A DNA stretch of 64,000 bases from Heterocephalus glaber (GCF_000247695.1 NW_004624732.1:24322636-24386635), one strand, 5' to 3'. Shown: positions 35,581-46,490, counted from the first letter of the stretch. Notes: generated from the letters alone by a model not told the origin. Translations and numbers: made by a program.

Positions 35581-36435
35581 TGTCCTGTGGAAGGGAGTGG
35601 CACAACGGAGCACCTGGGCAATTGGGGCTGTGCTGAGGACTAGAATACATTCAGCGAACCCAAGATCAGTCCAGCTGGAGAAAAGAGGTGATTCCAGGGA
35701 AAGATGGGAAATGAGGCTAGTGAAGGAGGCAAGATCAAATTCCCAGGCCTGGGATGTTAGGCTCCAGATCCTTTTAAGGATCTTTCCCTATGGATCCCAC
35801 TGGGAATGGCCTACCCTTCTCTCTATCCCATCAAATTCTGACCTTGGGCTCAAAGCCATTTTCAGGACTCAGCCAAGAAACCTTCCCTCTGCGATCCCTC
35901 CAGCCTCAGTGTCCCACGTTGGCTTAGAACTTCACTATTGACAAAGCCAAGAGCCCTCACGGTATCTCTTCAGTCCCACAGCTTTACTAAAGGTAGAGAC
36001 ACAACAAGAGAGGAGCCAAGCTCTGCTCCCCAGGAGGCCTTCTTTTCATGGAGATGTCAACCAAGAGCCTGGTGTTGGTGCAGGGTCTAAACTAGCCATG
36101 GGTTCTGGGCACTTCCTCTGTGGGAAAGCCTCTGTGTCCATCACATGTCCATCACATCATCTCCACCAAAGCCCTAGCCCCCTGGCATCCTGAAAGTCCA
36201 CTGATTCATTCATTTTCCTCTGCCACAGCCCACTCCACCCACTGGGGCTCTATGAAGTTAGAATCAGGTCCTATTCAATTATGTTTCTGCCAAGTCCAGT
36301 ACAATGTTACTTCCCAGTGGTGCTCCATAAGTGTTCATTGTATTGATGAATGGACAGATGGATCCATGGATGGATGGGGAGTAGGTAAAGGGAAAGAAAG
36401 AGAAAAAAAGGAAAGGGGTAGGTCCAGGTAGGAAG

Positions 36436-36465
36436 AAAATGGCTGAGTCAGACATGGCTGAGTCA
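36436..36465. promoter_or_regulatory. Tandem AP-1 / NF-E2-type sites
   Basis: GGCTGAGTCAGACAT occurs twice in a row (period 15), placing the consensus TGAGTCA at 36444-36450 and 36459-36465; the GCTGAGTCA context suits NF-E2/MAF-type factors. Binding is inference. Confidence 0.45.
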
Positions 36466-36644
36466 GACATAGCTGAGGAAGAGCTCCCCACTAACTAGAA
36501 GGAAATGATGGAGCTGGGATTGTGTTTTCCTGAGACCCCCACATGAGCTTCCTTCTCATGATTCTTTTGGCTCCTGTTTTGGTCACTCAGCTGTGGACTA
36601 GAGCGTCGAGAGCATCAGCCAGCCTGGGTACTAATCGCAGCTGA

Positions 36645-36725
36645 TGTCTCCCAGCTGTGTGACCTCAGCAGATTCCTTAAGGTCACAAAACTTGTTTTTT
36701 AATCTTTAAAACAAGCTCACCAAGA
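36645..36725 (-). repeat. MIR fragment
   Basis: CCAGCTGTGTGACCTCAGCAG and CAAAACTTGTTTTTTAATCTTTAAAA resemble reversed MIR (GCTGTGTGACCTTGGGCAAG). Confidence 0.5.
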
Positions 36726-39700
36726 GGAACCACTGCACAGTTAGATGGTGCTATCACTCAATGAGGAAGACAAACTCTAACATGACCCTTTGCAAGGGCC
36801 AACCTCAGGCCCATCCACCTGCCAGTGCTAGGACACTGACTCCACAGAGCTCCCTAACCTGGTGATCCCTCCTTAGAGGCCATGACTGCCACCAGCTTGG
36901 GCTTCTCAATCTCACTAGAGTCCCAGCATGCAGATGACAGCCATCTCCTTGTGCCTCCAACAATATGTAGCACCACCAGCAAGACTCACTTCTGTGGGTG
37001 CCCCTAATACCTAAACACCTGCCATGAACAGCATGGAAGATCAAGGGCACAGGGCTTGACTGGCTGCATTTTACCTAGTGCTCTATTGACCCTGAAGAAA
37101 GGAAACAACCCTTGTCTCAGGCCGAGGGAATACATTATCCAGATGAAAAGGGAGAAGCTCTCCAGCAGTCATTTCCTCCCCACTGAGAACCCAGCTCACT
37201 CCCCATCCAAGCCACACACCAAGAAGGTTGTGCCTTGCCATGGAGAGGACAGCATGGAGCCTCAGGGAGGCAAAGGCCTGGCCTCCTGGAAGGACAGAAA
37301 GCTGCTCCTCCTCCTGCTGTCTCTTTGGCTTCTCACTGTGACTGAGTGCTCCTCCGTGGTGCTAATGCCTTCTCTCCTGGGCTGGGACCAAGGGATCCCT
37401 TACCCATAATACCTCCTAACCCTCTGCATACAGCCCACTGGATTCCAGCTGCAGCTCTTCTCACCTTTCCCTGGTGGTGCCAGGCTGAGGGAAGGAATAA
37501 AGAGAGGCAAGGGGAACACCTGCCCCAAACTAAGGAGGCATGGCTTGGACAAACATCTTGACAATGAGGACATTCTGGTCTTATGTCCCTCCTCTGGGAT
37601 CCCAACAAACCAGGCTGCTTCCCTGGTTCTTTCCTCCACTTACCTCTACTTACCTAACCCACAGAGCTTCTATGTCCCCTCCCCAGGTCAACCCATCCAG
37701 CCCAGGCTCTAGCCCGAGGAAGCTGCTGGAGTCTGGTAAATGAGGGAATCTTTCTCCTCTGTAATCTGCCTTTCTCTTGTCAGCACCACATTCTCCTTTA
37801 CTATGAAGACCAGTGAAATGGCACCAAGATCTGAGCCAGCCACGGGTCATGAGAAGAGAAGTTGACCCAGCCTTTACTGCAGGGTCTCCTAGGTAAAGCC
37901 CAGGCCCAGCTGTCTCCCTCCCCCTTCCCACTCAGCTTGCCCTGCACAGGACAAGGCCCGTCTCAACAGCCTCTCAATTGCCTGGAGGATTGCACAAGAG
38001 GGCATCCAGGGTCAGGAGAACCTTCCCAGGCCAGGCTGAGCGGAGAAAAGCATGCCTGATGAAAAGGAATTAAAGGGCGGCATTCCAGTGGGACTGAGGA
38101 ACGTCATGGAAGTTTTGTTTGGATTTTTTAAAAGAGGTACACACAGAACTGTGGGGGGTCAGAGAACTGAGCACAGACAGGATGAGGTCTGAGAACCTGG
38201 TGAAAGAATTGACCACAAGGGTACAAAAAGTGACCCAGCACAGCAGCACCGCCTATAGGGGGCAGGTGAGGTGAGGGTGCTTTGTTCTTGGCCTGCCCTA
38301 TGGAGGATGTTGGGGGCTCACAGGGACAAGTCATCAAGAAGCTCAAAAATTGATTATAATCACACACAGGTGCCAAAGGTGTAAGGTCCCCAAACCTTCT
38401 AACCCAACCTCAGTCAATTGCTCCAGACCCCAGGTTGGTGGCCTACTCCATCACTAGCTCCTGGCAAAGCTTCACCCTTCTGGTTTTGGGAATGGTCTGA
38501 CTTTTAGGCCTCCCCTCAATGACACCATGATGTTCATTAAAAGGCCCCAAACACCCACTCTGATCCCACTCAGGGCCACCCCTGGCCTGGCATCCCAAGA
38601 AGTAACCCAAACCCCATGGCAGAGTAAGCCTCCAGGGAATTCTGGAGTTGGAATGGGCCCTGGGACTAGCCAGCACATCCCCTTCCTTTGACAGATGCAG
38701 CCTGAGAGTCAGGGAGCCAAAGTCCTTGTGGGTGCTGGGGGAGAGGCTGGACTGCCAACTTGTGGCCTGTGAGGCTTCACACAGCCGACAGCACTATGAC
38801 AGATGTCATAGAGCACACAGAAAGCCTGGTCCTCATCATGGTACCTCTCTCTTCTCCCTTTCTCCAGATGAGGAGAAAGGCCAGCTGGACCTCAGCCTTG
38901 GACCAGGCTGTCTGTCTTGGACAAGCCGTCAGCATTGTACTCTCCCCTTCTGTGCAGCAAGAGTTCTGGGTAGCAGGTCCCCAAGGCCCACTGACCCTTG
39001 CTTTGCCTCTTTTCTGAGTTTCCGGCCCTACAGAGTAGCCACGCTGGCCTGGCTTAGCCTGGCCTTTAGATGGTGGGCTCCCCAGGGCCTGGCCCTGGCC
39101 CTCCCTCCTGGCCAGGAAGGACCAGAGGCAGTTCTCCCAGACCTCTGGATGATTTATGGCCTCCTTAGCCACCCCTCCCAAGGCTGTAGGCCCAGCCGAT
39201 ATTTTTCCATGGCTGCAGCTGACTTCAGACATTACAGGGAGCCCCAGGTCCAGGCCTTGGGCCCAGCCCACTTCCCCTCTCCTGAGCCCACAGGCAGGCC
39301 AGGGGCCCACACCGCACATGTGTGCCTAGGACCCAGCTCTGTCACAGAGGAGGCAAGACAAAGCCCAGGGTCTTGCGGCCAGGCCTGAGAGGCCCAGTCA
39401 GGGGAGGGAGCCAGGCCTCCCAGCCAGCTCCATTCACACCAGGCCCTTCCCACTTCCGCTTTCCCCTTCTCCCCATGACAACATCTTGACCGGGTGCCTT
39501 TGCTGGCAAGCCCGAGCACTCTGGGGTTTTCTGCCCTGACGCGGCTCCCACGCTCGGCTGTGCACACAGCCCTAGGACAAGCTGCTGAGCTTGTGTGTGG
39601 TGCAGGGAGGAAAACGCAAATCTCCAGCCCACACAGATGCTCTTTGGGGCCTCGACTCCTAGGAAGGTGGGTGAGATGTCCCCAGTGCTCCCAGCTGCAG

Positions 39701-40669
39701 CTCCTCCCAGCCATCCCTTCTCACACACTGGCCACACCAGACTCCCAGTCAGGTCACAAACATGCTAAGGGTGAGGCCTGTGGTCCTGTGGAATAGTTTA
39801 CACCATTTAAAATTGGAAAGGTCCTCCTACTCAAAAAATGAAAATTAAATGCTCTACTTCCAGCCAAGATGGAATAACTGGGACCAGATTTCGGCTCCCA
39901 CCCGAAACCACCAAAAAACCAGACAAAATATTTGAAACATGTCAGGCAACAAAAGGAAGGAAACAAATGAGGTGAGCCCAACACTGGCCAGCTTACTGTC
40001 TAGAGAGTGTTTCAGGCCATGGACAGGGAGAAGAAACTCAGGCAGAAGTGAGTGGATTCCTGAGTGGAGCAGATGGAGGTGAGCATGAGGGGAGACCAGG
40101 TGGCAGAGTTCACACAAGAGACCAACACAGAGACAGCGCAGAGGATATAGGGTGTGAGGTGCTGCAAGCCATTCTTTCTCCAGGGCCCTGGAAAGAGCCA
40201 GCCAAAAGGATAACAGGGAAGAGAGCCTGATGTACCCCGGCCAGTTCCTGTCCCCGCCACCAGGCTGGGAAACCACAAACATGGCAGAACATGGGGTACA
40301 GACCTCAGACAGACTCTGTCTCAATACAGAGGACTAATTAACCCTAGACTCTGGTCCTATACAACACATCTTAAAAGAAAGATTAAAGTTTCCAAGTAAA
40401 TCAACCATGTCCCAAAGAAAGCTTGAGAATTTTTATAGGAACACAAAGAGTTTCACCACTTAACAAGATAAAATGTATAATATCAAGCACCCACCAAAGA
40501 TCATAGGGCATGCAAAAATAAAAAAAAAAAGGAAAATATAATTTATAGTCAGTAAAATAATGAATTAATCCAAACTAAACCAAAGCAGACCCAGATATTA
40601 GAATCAGCAGACAAGAGCATGAAGACAGTTATTATAACTGCTCCATCTGCTCAAGAAGTAAAGAGGAAG

Positions 40670-40752
40670 GGGGCTGGGGATTTAGCTCAGTGGCACCGCA
40701 CCTGCCTCGCAAGCACAAGGTCCTGAGTTCGATCCCTGGTCCAAAAAAAAAG
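40670..40752 (+). repeat. ID SINE, young GGTACC-like subfamily
   Basis: GGGGCTGGGGATTTAGCTCAG, GCAAGCACAAGGTCCTGAG, GATCCCTGGTCC and poly-A. Target duplication AGAAGTAAAGAGGAAG (40654-40669) recurs with one mismatch at 40753-40768. Confidence 0.92.
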
Positions 40753-40766
40753 AGAAGTAAACAGGA

Positions 40767-40855
40767 AGGGCTGCAATGTGGCTCAGTGGTAGAGCACTTG
40801 TCTGGTATGTGAGAGGCCCTGAATTCCATACCCAGCACCAAAAAAAAAGAGGAAA
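40767..40855 (+). repeat. ID SINE (old CAGCACC subfamily) abutting the younger one
   Basis: GGGCTGCAATGTGGCTCAGTGG, CATACCCAGCACC and an A-rich tail. The younger copy inserted immediately in front of it. Confidence 0.88.
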
Positions 40856-41268
40856 CATGGAAATTATAAAAAGACTCATCAAACTTCTAGAGATGCACTG
40901 GTTGGGATTAGTGGCAGATTAAATACTACCAAAAAAACCTTGAACTTGAAGAAACAGCAAACAGAAGTTACCCAATATGAAAACTAGAGAGAGAAAATAC
41001 GAATTACAAGTTAAAAGAGCATGTAAGCTATAGGACAATTTCAAGCCACCCAATGTGTGTCTAACTGGAGTCTCCAAAACAGAAATGGGAAGAGCGGGTA
41101 GAAAAAAGAAATAAGTTAAATATTTTCTAAATGATAAAAGTATCATGCTCATAGAAAAACTTAAAGCTGTCAGAGCAAAAAATACTACTAAAGATGAAGT
41201 TATTTGGTAACACAATGGATACACATATCAAAACATTACATGGTGCCCCATAAATGTGAACAATTTTT

Positions 41269-41346
41269 TTTTGGTACCAGGGATCAAACTCAGGACCTTG
41301 CACTTTCAAGGCAGGCGGCAGAACGACTGAGCTAAATCCCCAGCCC
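41269..41346 (-). repeat. ID SINE, GGTACC subfamily, antisense
   Basis: GGTACCAGGGATCAAACTCAGG ... GAGCTAAATCCCCAGCCC. Target duplication AATGTGAACAATTTTT at 41253-41268 and 41347-41362. Confidence 0.93.
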
Positions 41347-41499
41347 AATGTGAACAATTTTTATGTATCAATTTTTAAAAATGTAAGATAAAATAAGGAA
41401 GTCACTGGATAATGACAAAGGAGTCCCTTCATCAGAGGACATAGCAATCCTAAATGTTTGTGCACCTAGTAACATAGTTTCAAAATCTGGGAAATACAA

Positions 41500-41596
41500 G
41501 GGCTGGAGGTGTGGCTCAATGGTAGCATGCTTGCCTAGCATGAATGAGGCCCTGGGTTCAATCTCCAGTACTTCAAAAAAGAAAAAGAAAAAATAA
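41500..41596 (+). repeat. ID SINE (old subfamily)
   Basis: GGGCTGGAGGTGTGGCTCAATGG, CCTGGGTTCAATCTCCAGTAC and an A-rich tail, inserted in the L1. Confidence 0.88.
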
Positions 41597-41866
41597 TCTA
41601 AGAAATGCAGAAGAATCTGTTTAATATTTAAAAGTTAATCAATGCAACTTACTATATTATCCAGTGCAAGATTAAGAACAAGACAAGGATGTCTACTTTT
41701 TCCCTACCTCTAGGCAACAAAGCTCTACCAGTAAAATAAGGTTAAATAAAAGAGATCCAGATTTACAGAAAGAAGTAAAACTATCATTAGCCACAGATGA
41801 CACAATCATTTATGTACAGAATCTAATAAAATCTACAAAAATGCAGGCTATAAGAGAAATACATAC

Positions 41867-42094
41867 CTCAGCATGGTGGCACATGGGTATATTTCCAGCA
41901 CTCTGGGAGGCTGAGGCAGGAGGATCACCAAGTTCAGTCCCAGTTTGGGCAATTTAGAGACTTAGGAAGACTGTTTAAAACTTTAAATTTTTTAAATTTT
42001 TTATAAAAGGAGGAGGGCTGAGGATACACCTCAGTGTGAAGGCCCTGGGTTCAATCCTCAGTACTGCAAAAATGAGTAAATAAATAAATAAATC
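41867..42094 (+). repeat. B1-ID dimeric SINE
   Basis: CAGCATGGTGGCACATGGG, GGGAGGCTGAGGCAGGAGGATCAC, an AT-rich linker, then GGGCTGAGGATACACCTCAGTG, GGTTCAATCCTCAGTAC and an AAATAAATA tail. Confidence 0.88.
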
Positions 42095-42145
42095 ATGAAA
42101 TTCCAAAGGGCATAGAATAGTCAAAACACCTTTGAAAATAAAAAA

Positions 42146-42245
42146 GGCTGGAGATGTAGTTCAGGGGCAGAATGATTGCCTCGTATATGGGAGGCTCTGA
42201 GTTCAATCCCTAGCACATGAAGGAAGGAACAAAGAAAGGGAGGAA
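42146..42245 (+). repeat. ID SINE (old subfamily)
   Basis: GGCTGGAGATGTAGTTCAGGGG, GAGTTCAATCCCTAGCAC, then an A/G-rich (GAAGG) tail. Confidence 0.85.
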
Positions 42246-42299
42246 GGTGGGAAACTAGGTGTAGGGAGGGTAACACCACCTGATTCAATATTTCTTATA

Positions 42300-42383
42300 G
42301 GGCTGGGGGTGTAGCTCAGTGGCACCACGCCTGCCTCACAAGCACAAGGTCCTGAGTTTGATCCCTGGTACGAAAAAAAAAAA
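42300..42383 (+). repeat. ID SINE, young GGTACC subfamily
   Basis: GGGCTGGGGGTGTAGCTCAGTGG, CACAAGCACAAGGTCCTGAG, GATCCCTGGTAC and poly-A. Confidence 0.93.
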
Positions 42384-43395
42384 CCTTATTATTGAGCTAT
42401 AGTAACCAAGAAAATATGATGATGGTGTCAAATAGAGAAATAGATCAAAAGAACAGAACATGAAGCCTAGAAACAAACCCACACATATATAGAAAACAGA
42501 TTTGTCTTTCTAAAAAAGTACAAAGGCAACTTGGTACAGAAAGAATAACCTTTTGAACTGACAGTGATGGAGCAATTAGATGCCCAAAAATTTAGATCTA
42601 TATTTTGTTACATACAAATATTAACATGGACCTAAATGTAAAATTTTAAACTTGATTACTTCTAAAATGAGAATATAGGAGAAAGTCTTTGTGACCTCAG
42701 TTTACTTTAGGTACAACACCAAATGATCTACAAAAAAAAGTTTTGATAAGTTAAAGTTCATCAAAATTTAACTATGTATTTACTCTATAAAAACCATTAA
42801 TAAGAGATGAAAAGATAAGCCACAGACTAGAAGAAAACATTTACAAAGCATATAAAGATCTCTCAAAACTGAATTATAAGAAAACAACCAAAGCTAAAAT
42901 ATTTAATCAGAATCTTCACTAATGAGTATACATAAATGGCACTAAAGTACACTAAAAGAAGCACAATATTATTCATTAGGAAAATGCAAATTGAACACTG
43001 AGATACCAGCCACACCTATTAAAATGGCTAAAATCACAAGACTGACTATTGCAAGTGATTATTGCAAGGAGATGAGACTCTACAAGAAAGCGGGATTCCA
43101 CAAACTGCTGGAGAAAACAAAATATTACAAACACTTTATTGAACTATTTTGTGGTTTCAACTGTCTGACCTGACACATCTACCTTAAGATTCATACATTC
43201 TCCTCCTCGACATTTGCCCAAGAGAAAGAAAATACACCCATGCAATGACTTCTACAGAAATGCTCACAGTAACCTTATGTAAAATAGCCCAAAGCTGGAA
43301 ATGACCCAAACGTCTATCCATAGGCACCTGGATAAAGAAATTATGGTCCATTCCTATGATGGAATACTACTCAGCAATAAAAAAGAATGCACTAT

Positions 43396-43808
43396 TGTTA
43401 TGATTTAAATCTAGAATGTCCCCCCAAAGCCTCATGTGCTTAGAGGTGGGGCTTTTGGAAGGTGAATGGATCATGGGCATGTTACACTATTGGTGGAATA
43501 ATCCACTAATGAATTCATAGCTGAATGTGCTGTTAGAAGGTGGGGCCTGATAAGAAGAGAGAGGTGGCTGGGGTGTGGCCTGAAAGACTGGGTCTCCCTC
43601 TCCGGTTCCTCCCTTTTCTCTTTGCTTCCTGGTCACCACGATGTGAGCCGCTTTCCTCCACCATCCCCCTTTGCCATACTGTTTCTGCCTTGGATCCAGC
43701 AATTATGGACTGAAATCTCTAAAGCCCATGAGCTCAAATCAACCCCTCCTCCTTTTAAGTTGTGAGTGCTGGATATTTTGTCCCAGCAATGAAAAAGTGA
43801 CTAAGACA
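43396..43808 (+). mobile_element. MaLR-type solo LTR
   Basis: Starts TGTTATGATTTAAATCTAG with CCCCCCAAAGCCTCATGTG, has GGTGGGGCTTTTGGAAGG and GAATGGATCATGGGC, and ends GTGACTAAGACA. MST/MLT1-like layout. It splits the L1 3' UTR between ...AATGCACTAT and CTACTGACCTGAGC. Solitary, no coding part. Confidence 0.82.
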
Positions 43809-43907
43809 GCTACTGACCTGAGCAACAACATGAGTGAATTTCAGAACAGTTTTGCTGAGTGACAGAAGCTAGTCCAATAAATTTTAAAAGGAAAGGAAAA
43901 AGTATAT
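43809..43907 (+). mobile_element. L1 3' UTR, continuation
   Basis: GAGCAACAACATGAGTGAATTTC, TTTTGCTGAGTGACAGAAGC, the next piece of the same L1 3' UTR. Confidence 0.78.
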
Positions 43908-43924
43908 ACTGTATAGTTCCATCT

Positions 43925-44495
43925 TTTTGCCATACTGGGATTTAACTCAGAGCCTTCACATTGAGCTACATCCCCAACCCTTTTTATTTTTTATTTTGAG
44001 ACAGAGTCTAAGTTACTAAATTGACCAGACTGAGCCCAAATTTGCGATCCTCCTGCATCAGCCTCCCAGAGCACTGGGTGTCTTAGTTACTTTTTTGTTG
44101 CTGAGACAAAATACTCAACACCCACAAGTTAAAAGAGGAAAGATTTATTTTAGCTCACAGTTTGCAGAGGTTTCAGTTCATAGTTGGCTGGCTCCAAGGC
44201 AGGGTGGCATGGCAGAGGGGCAACAGAGAGGAGAAACAGTCCATGACAGGGTAGGCAAGAGGCAGGAAAACATCCTTCTTTTTTCCCTTTTTATACCATC
44301 CAGGCTATAAGCCTATTGGTTGATGCCACTGACACCGAAGTTTGGTCTTCTCTGTTCAGTAAGTCCATCATCCACACCCAGAACTATGCTAAGCCAATCA
44401 GTAGACAAATCCAGTATCACACACTCATGATCCAGCCACTCCCCTCTAGACATAAGCCGTAACACTGGGATTATAGGCCTGCACCTCCACACCTG
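43925..44495 (-). repeat. B1-ID dimeric SINE, antisense, split by an LTR
   Basis: The reversed ID part (GGGATTTAACTCAGAGCC, TGAGCTACATCCCCAACCC) and most of the reversed B1 part (CCTCCTGCATCAGCCTCCC) lie left of the LTR at 44079-44464; the B1 end (ATTATAGGCCTGCACCTCCACACC) lies right of it. The SINE's own target duplication is ACTGTATAGTTCCATCT (43908-43924) versus ACTGTATGCTTCCATCT (44496-44512). Confidence 0.88.
44079..44464 (-). mobile_element. MaLR-type solo LTR (antisense) inside a SINE
   Basis: TGTCTTAGTTACTTTTTTG to AGCCGTAACA, flanked by the exact 5-base duplication CTGGG (44074-44078 and 44465-44469). Resembles the LTR at 24332-24764. Solitary; no retroviral genes. Confidence 0.88.
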
Positions 44496-44512
44496 ACTGT
44501 ATGCTTCCATCT

Positions 44513-44643
44513 ATAGAAAATGTAAAAGAACCTATAGTGACAGAAGACAGATCAGTGGTTGTCTGGGGAAAGGTAAAGGGGTGGAGGAGGAAGATGATAG
44601 AGGGGCCTGAGGAAACTTCTGGGGCAATGGCTATGTCCACTAG
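44513..44643 (+). mobile_element. L1 3' UTR, continuation
   Basis: CCTATAGTGACAGAAGACAGATCAGTGG, TTGTCTGGGGAAAGG and GGCAATGGCTATGTCCAC continue the old L1 3' end. Confidence 0.78.
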
Positions 44644-45012
44644 TGCTAGAGTTTACGTCTTAAATGTCCCCCAAAGCCCGAGTGTTAAAGGCGTGGTCTC
44701 CAGGTTAGTGCTGCTGGGAGCTGGTGCAAACTTTAGGAGGTGGAGCACCACTAGTGGAAGGCTTCGGGTCTTCCAGGGCATGTCCTCAAGAGAACCCTGG
44801 CCCTTCCTCCCCTTCTTTTTTCTCTTTTCCTTCTCTGGCTATGAGGTAAGCACACACTCTTACATTGATGTGCTATCTCCCCACAAGCCCAAAGCAATGA
44901 ACAACTGACTATTGACTGGAACCTCTGAAATGATGAGCCCCAATAAACCTTCACTCTTCATAAGCTGATTATCTCAAGTATGTGTTGTAGTAATGAACAG
45001 CTGACTAACACA
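44644..45012 (+). mobile_element. MaLR-type LTR
   Basis: TGCTAGAGTTTACGTCTTAAATG, GTCCCCCAAAGCCCGAGTG, GGAGGTGGAGCACC, CCCCAATAAACCTTCACTC and GCTGACTAACACA. A third MaLR copy, diverged from the others; clear target duplication not found. Confidence 0.75.
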
Positions 45013-45074
45013 ACCATCTTGATTATGCTGATGGTCTGCATAATAAGTCAAAACTCAAGAAGTCATCAATTCTT

Positions 45075-45152
45075 TGCAGTACTAGAGATCAAACCTCATG
45101 CCTCATAAATGCTAACCAAGTTCTCTGCCACTGAGCTACATGCTAGTCCCTT
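45075..45152 (-). repeat. ID SINE (old), antisense
   Basis: GCAGTACTAGAGATCAAACCTC ... CCACTGAGCTACATGCTAGTCCC. Confidence 0.8.
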
Positions 45153-45699
45153 ATTAAACAAACCTCCACTGAGATGTAGTTTTACTCCTAACTATCAGAC
45201 TGAAAAAAATCAAAAGTTTTGATAATATGCCCTGTTAGGGTGAATATGGTAAAACAGGCAACGTTGTTGTAAGTTGCTGGTGAGATTAAATTTCTGTGAA
45301 AAATGATTTGGAGTTTTCCATCCAAATTGCAAATGTGTCCACCTTATACCCAGAAATTTCATTTCTAGAAATTTGCTTATAAAAATGTATTCATGAATGC
45401 CAAATGACACAATAAGGTTATAGATACCGTCTTGTATATAGTGGCCAACATCCACACGTAGGGACTAAATAGATAAGCTGTGGATACGTGACCCTGTGTA
45501 CACTGGCAGACAGAATAGAGAAGCTCTATCAAAATGGCAAGGGATAGGGGCCAGGGATTTAGCTCAGTGGTTTCGCCGCCTGCTGCGCAAGCGCAAGGAT
45601 CCAAGTTCGATCCCCGCTACCAAAAAAAAAAAAATGGAAAGTGATAATCCAGGTTGTGTGATATGCTTCTGTTTGGGGATAAAAAGAAAACAGTATATA
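45153..45699 (+). mobile_element. L1 (old) ORF2 3' fragment carrying an ID SINE
   Basis: CTTATACCCAGAAATTTCATTTCTAG, AAATGTATTCATGAATGCC and CAACATCCACACGTAGGGACTAAATAG resemble L1 ORF2 end / 3' UTR. The ID at 45547-45634 lies within. Confidence 0.65.
45547..45634 (+). repeat. ID SINE, young GGTACC-like subfamily
   Basis: GGGGCCAGGGATTTAGCTCAG, CGCAAGCGCAAGGATCC, GTTCGATCCCCGCTACC and poly-A. Flanks AATGGCAAGGGATA and AATGGAAAGTGATA look like a diverging target duplication. CpGs persist, so it is probably young. Confidence 0.93.
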
Positions 45700-45841
45700 C
45701 AGTAACTCCCTGACTTATGAACACTTGAGTTGCAAACTTTCATAGGTGTACTGTATAAGATTCACTGTCAGCTTACAAAGGAATCCAATTTATGAACAAT
45801 TCTCCAAGATGGGAACTCATTTGTAAGTCGAGGAGTTACTG
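45700..45841. mobile_element. Tigger-like MITE (142 bp) with TA duplication
   Basis: Inverted ends CAGTAACTCC and GGAGTTACTG, extended by CTGACTTATGAAC and GTAAGTCGAG similarity, and TA dinucleotides directly outside both ends (45698-45699, 45842-45843). TcMar-type non-autonomous element, inserted into old L1. Confidence 0.85.
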
Positions 45842-45843
45842 TA

Positions 45844-46490
45844 TTCATTTTCTTGCTGCTTGCATAGAATTTATTCTGGAAGAATACACAATAAACTAGC
45901 ATCATTAATCGGTTCTGGAACAAATGATGTGGGAAGTAGGAGGAAGACTATACTGCATATCTAACTCTTTATGACTTTGAAGTTATTAACCATGTGAATG
46001 TGTTACTATTCAATAAATAAACAGCGTAAATGAAAATTAAAGAGAGCTGAAAAAGAGTGAGGCTGATCAATATGCATGTCCAGATGTGGGAAGAACACTG
46101 AGACATATTGCTGAATACAAGGAAAGCAATTGCTGAGCACAATGGCAGTGTGATCCCATTTGTGTAAAAATGAATGATGACAACGATGAAATGCCAGTCT
46201 ATGTCACTGGAGAAGCTCTAGCACTCACCGCCATCCCCATCACCAGTGGTTACTCTCCTGGGGAGGCCTTCATACTCCACAGTGCACATTCTGAATGTTT
46301 GGTCTTTTTATCTGTACTATATTTGTACTATAAAGAAATGGGTCTATTGGGCTGCTCTCCCCTGGGAATTATATCTTTAACCCATGAGCTTTAAACATCA
46401 CCTCACCTTTGATCAGATATTCTACAGCTGGAAGTTTATTCAAAGAATCTGATCAGTCACAGTCAAACATTTACAGCACTTTGGTTTTTG
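45844..46490 (+). mobile_element. L1 / HAL1-type 3' end fragments
   Basis: GGAAGAATACACAATAAACTAGC, GTGAATGTGTTACTATTC and AATAAATAAACAG mark one L1 3' end by about 46030. GTGTGATCCCATTTGTGTAAAAATGAATG and ACCAGTGGTTACTCTCCTGGGG then repeat an earlier part, so a second fragment follows. Confidence 0.6.

Larger units (their letters stand above)
25373..39850. other. Intronic stretch, GC-rich, mostly single-copy
   Basis: About 14 kb with one young ID (26.25 kb), scattered MIR, L2 and MaLR relics and a candidate element at 33.03 kb. Long frames such as 38648-39388 plus have no recognisable domain, no plausible exon structure and ordinary intron composition; they are not called as genes. Confidence 0.5.
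39855..41265 (+). mobile_element. Old L1, 5' region
   Basis: Begins with CCAGCCAAGATGGAATAACTGG and GGGACCAGATTTCGGC, continuing through GTTCCTGTCCCCGCCACCAG and later TTAGAATCAGCAGACAAGAGC, as in old L1M 5' UTR / ORF1 regions. Interrupted by two ID SINEs near 40.7 kb. All frames are broken; it is inactive. Confidence 0.65.
41597..43395 (+). mobile_element. Old L1, ORF2 and 3' part
   Basis: GAACAAGACAAGGATGTCTACT, ACAAACCCACACATATATAG, CAAAACTGAATTATAAGAAAACAACC, AGATACCAGCCACACC and GGAATACTACTCAGCAATAAAAAAG are L1 ORF2 3' and 3' UTR marks in order. Many stops; cut by one B1-ID and two ID SINEs. The first piece at 39.86 kb is probably the same insertion with most of the coding part deleted. 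Confidence 0.8.

Noticed and set aside
38250..38268. CTCF-like CCTATAGGGGGCAGG
   Set aside because: The AGGGGGCAG half fits but two positions of the upstream half do not; too weak to call without occupancy data.
38648..39388. 246-codon plus-strand open frame
   Set aside because: No recognisable motif, ordinary intron context, and an equally open overlapping minus frame (38777-39319).
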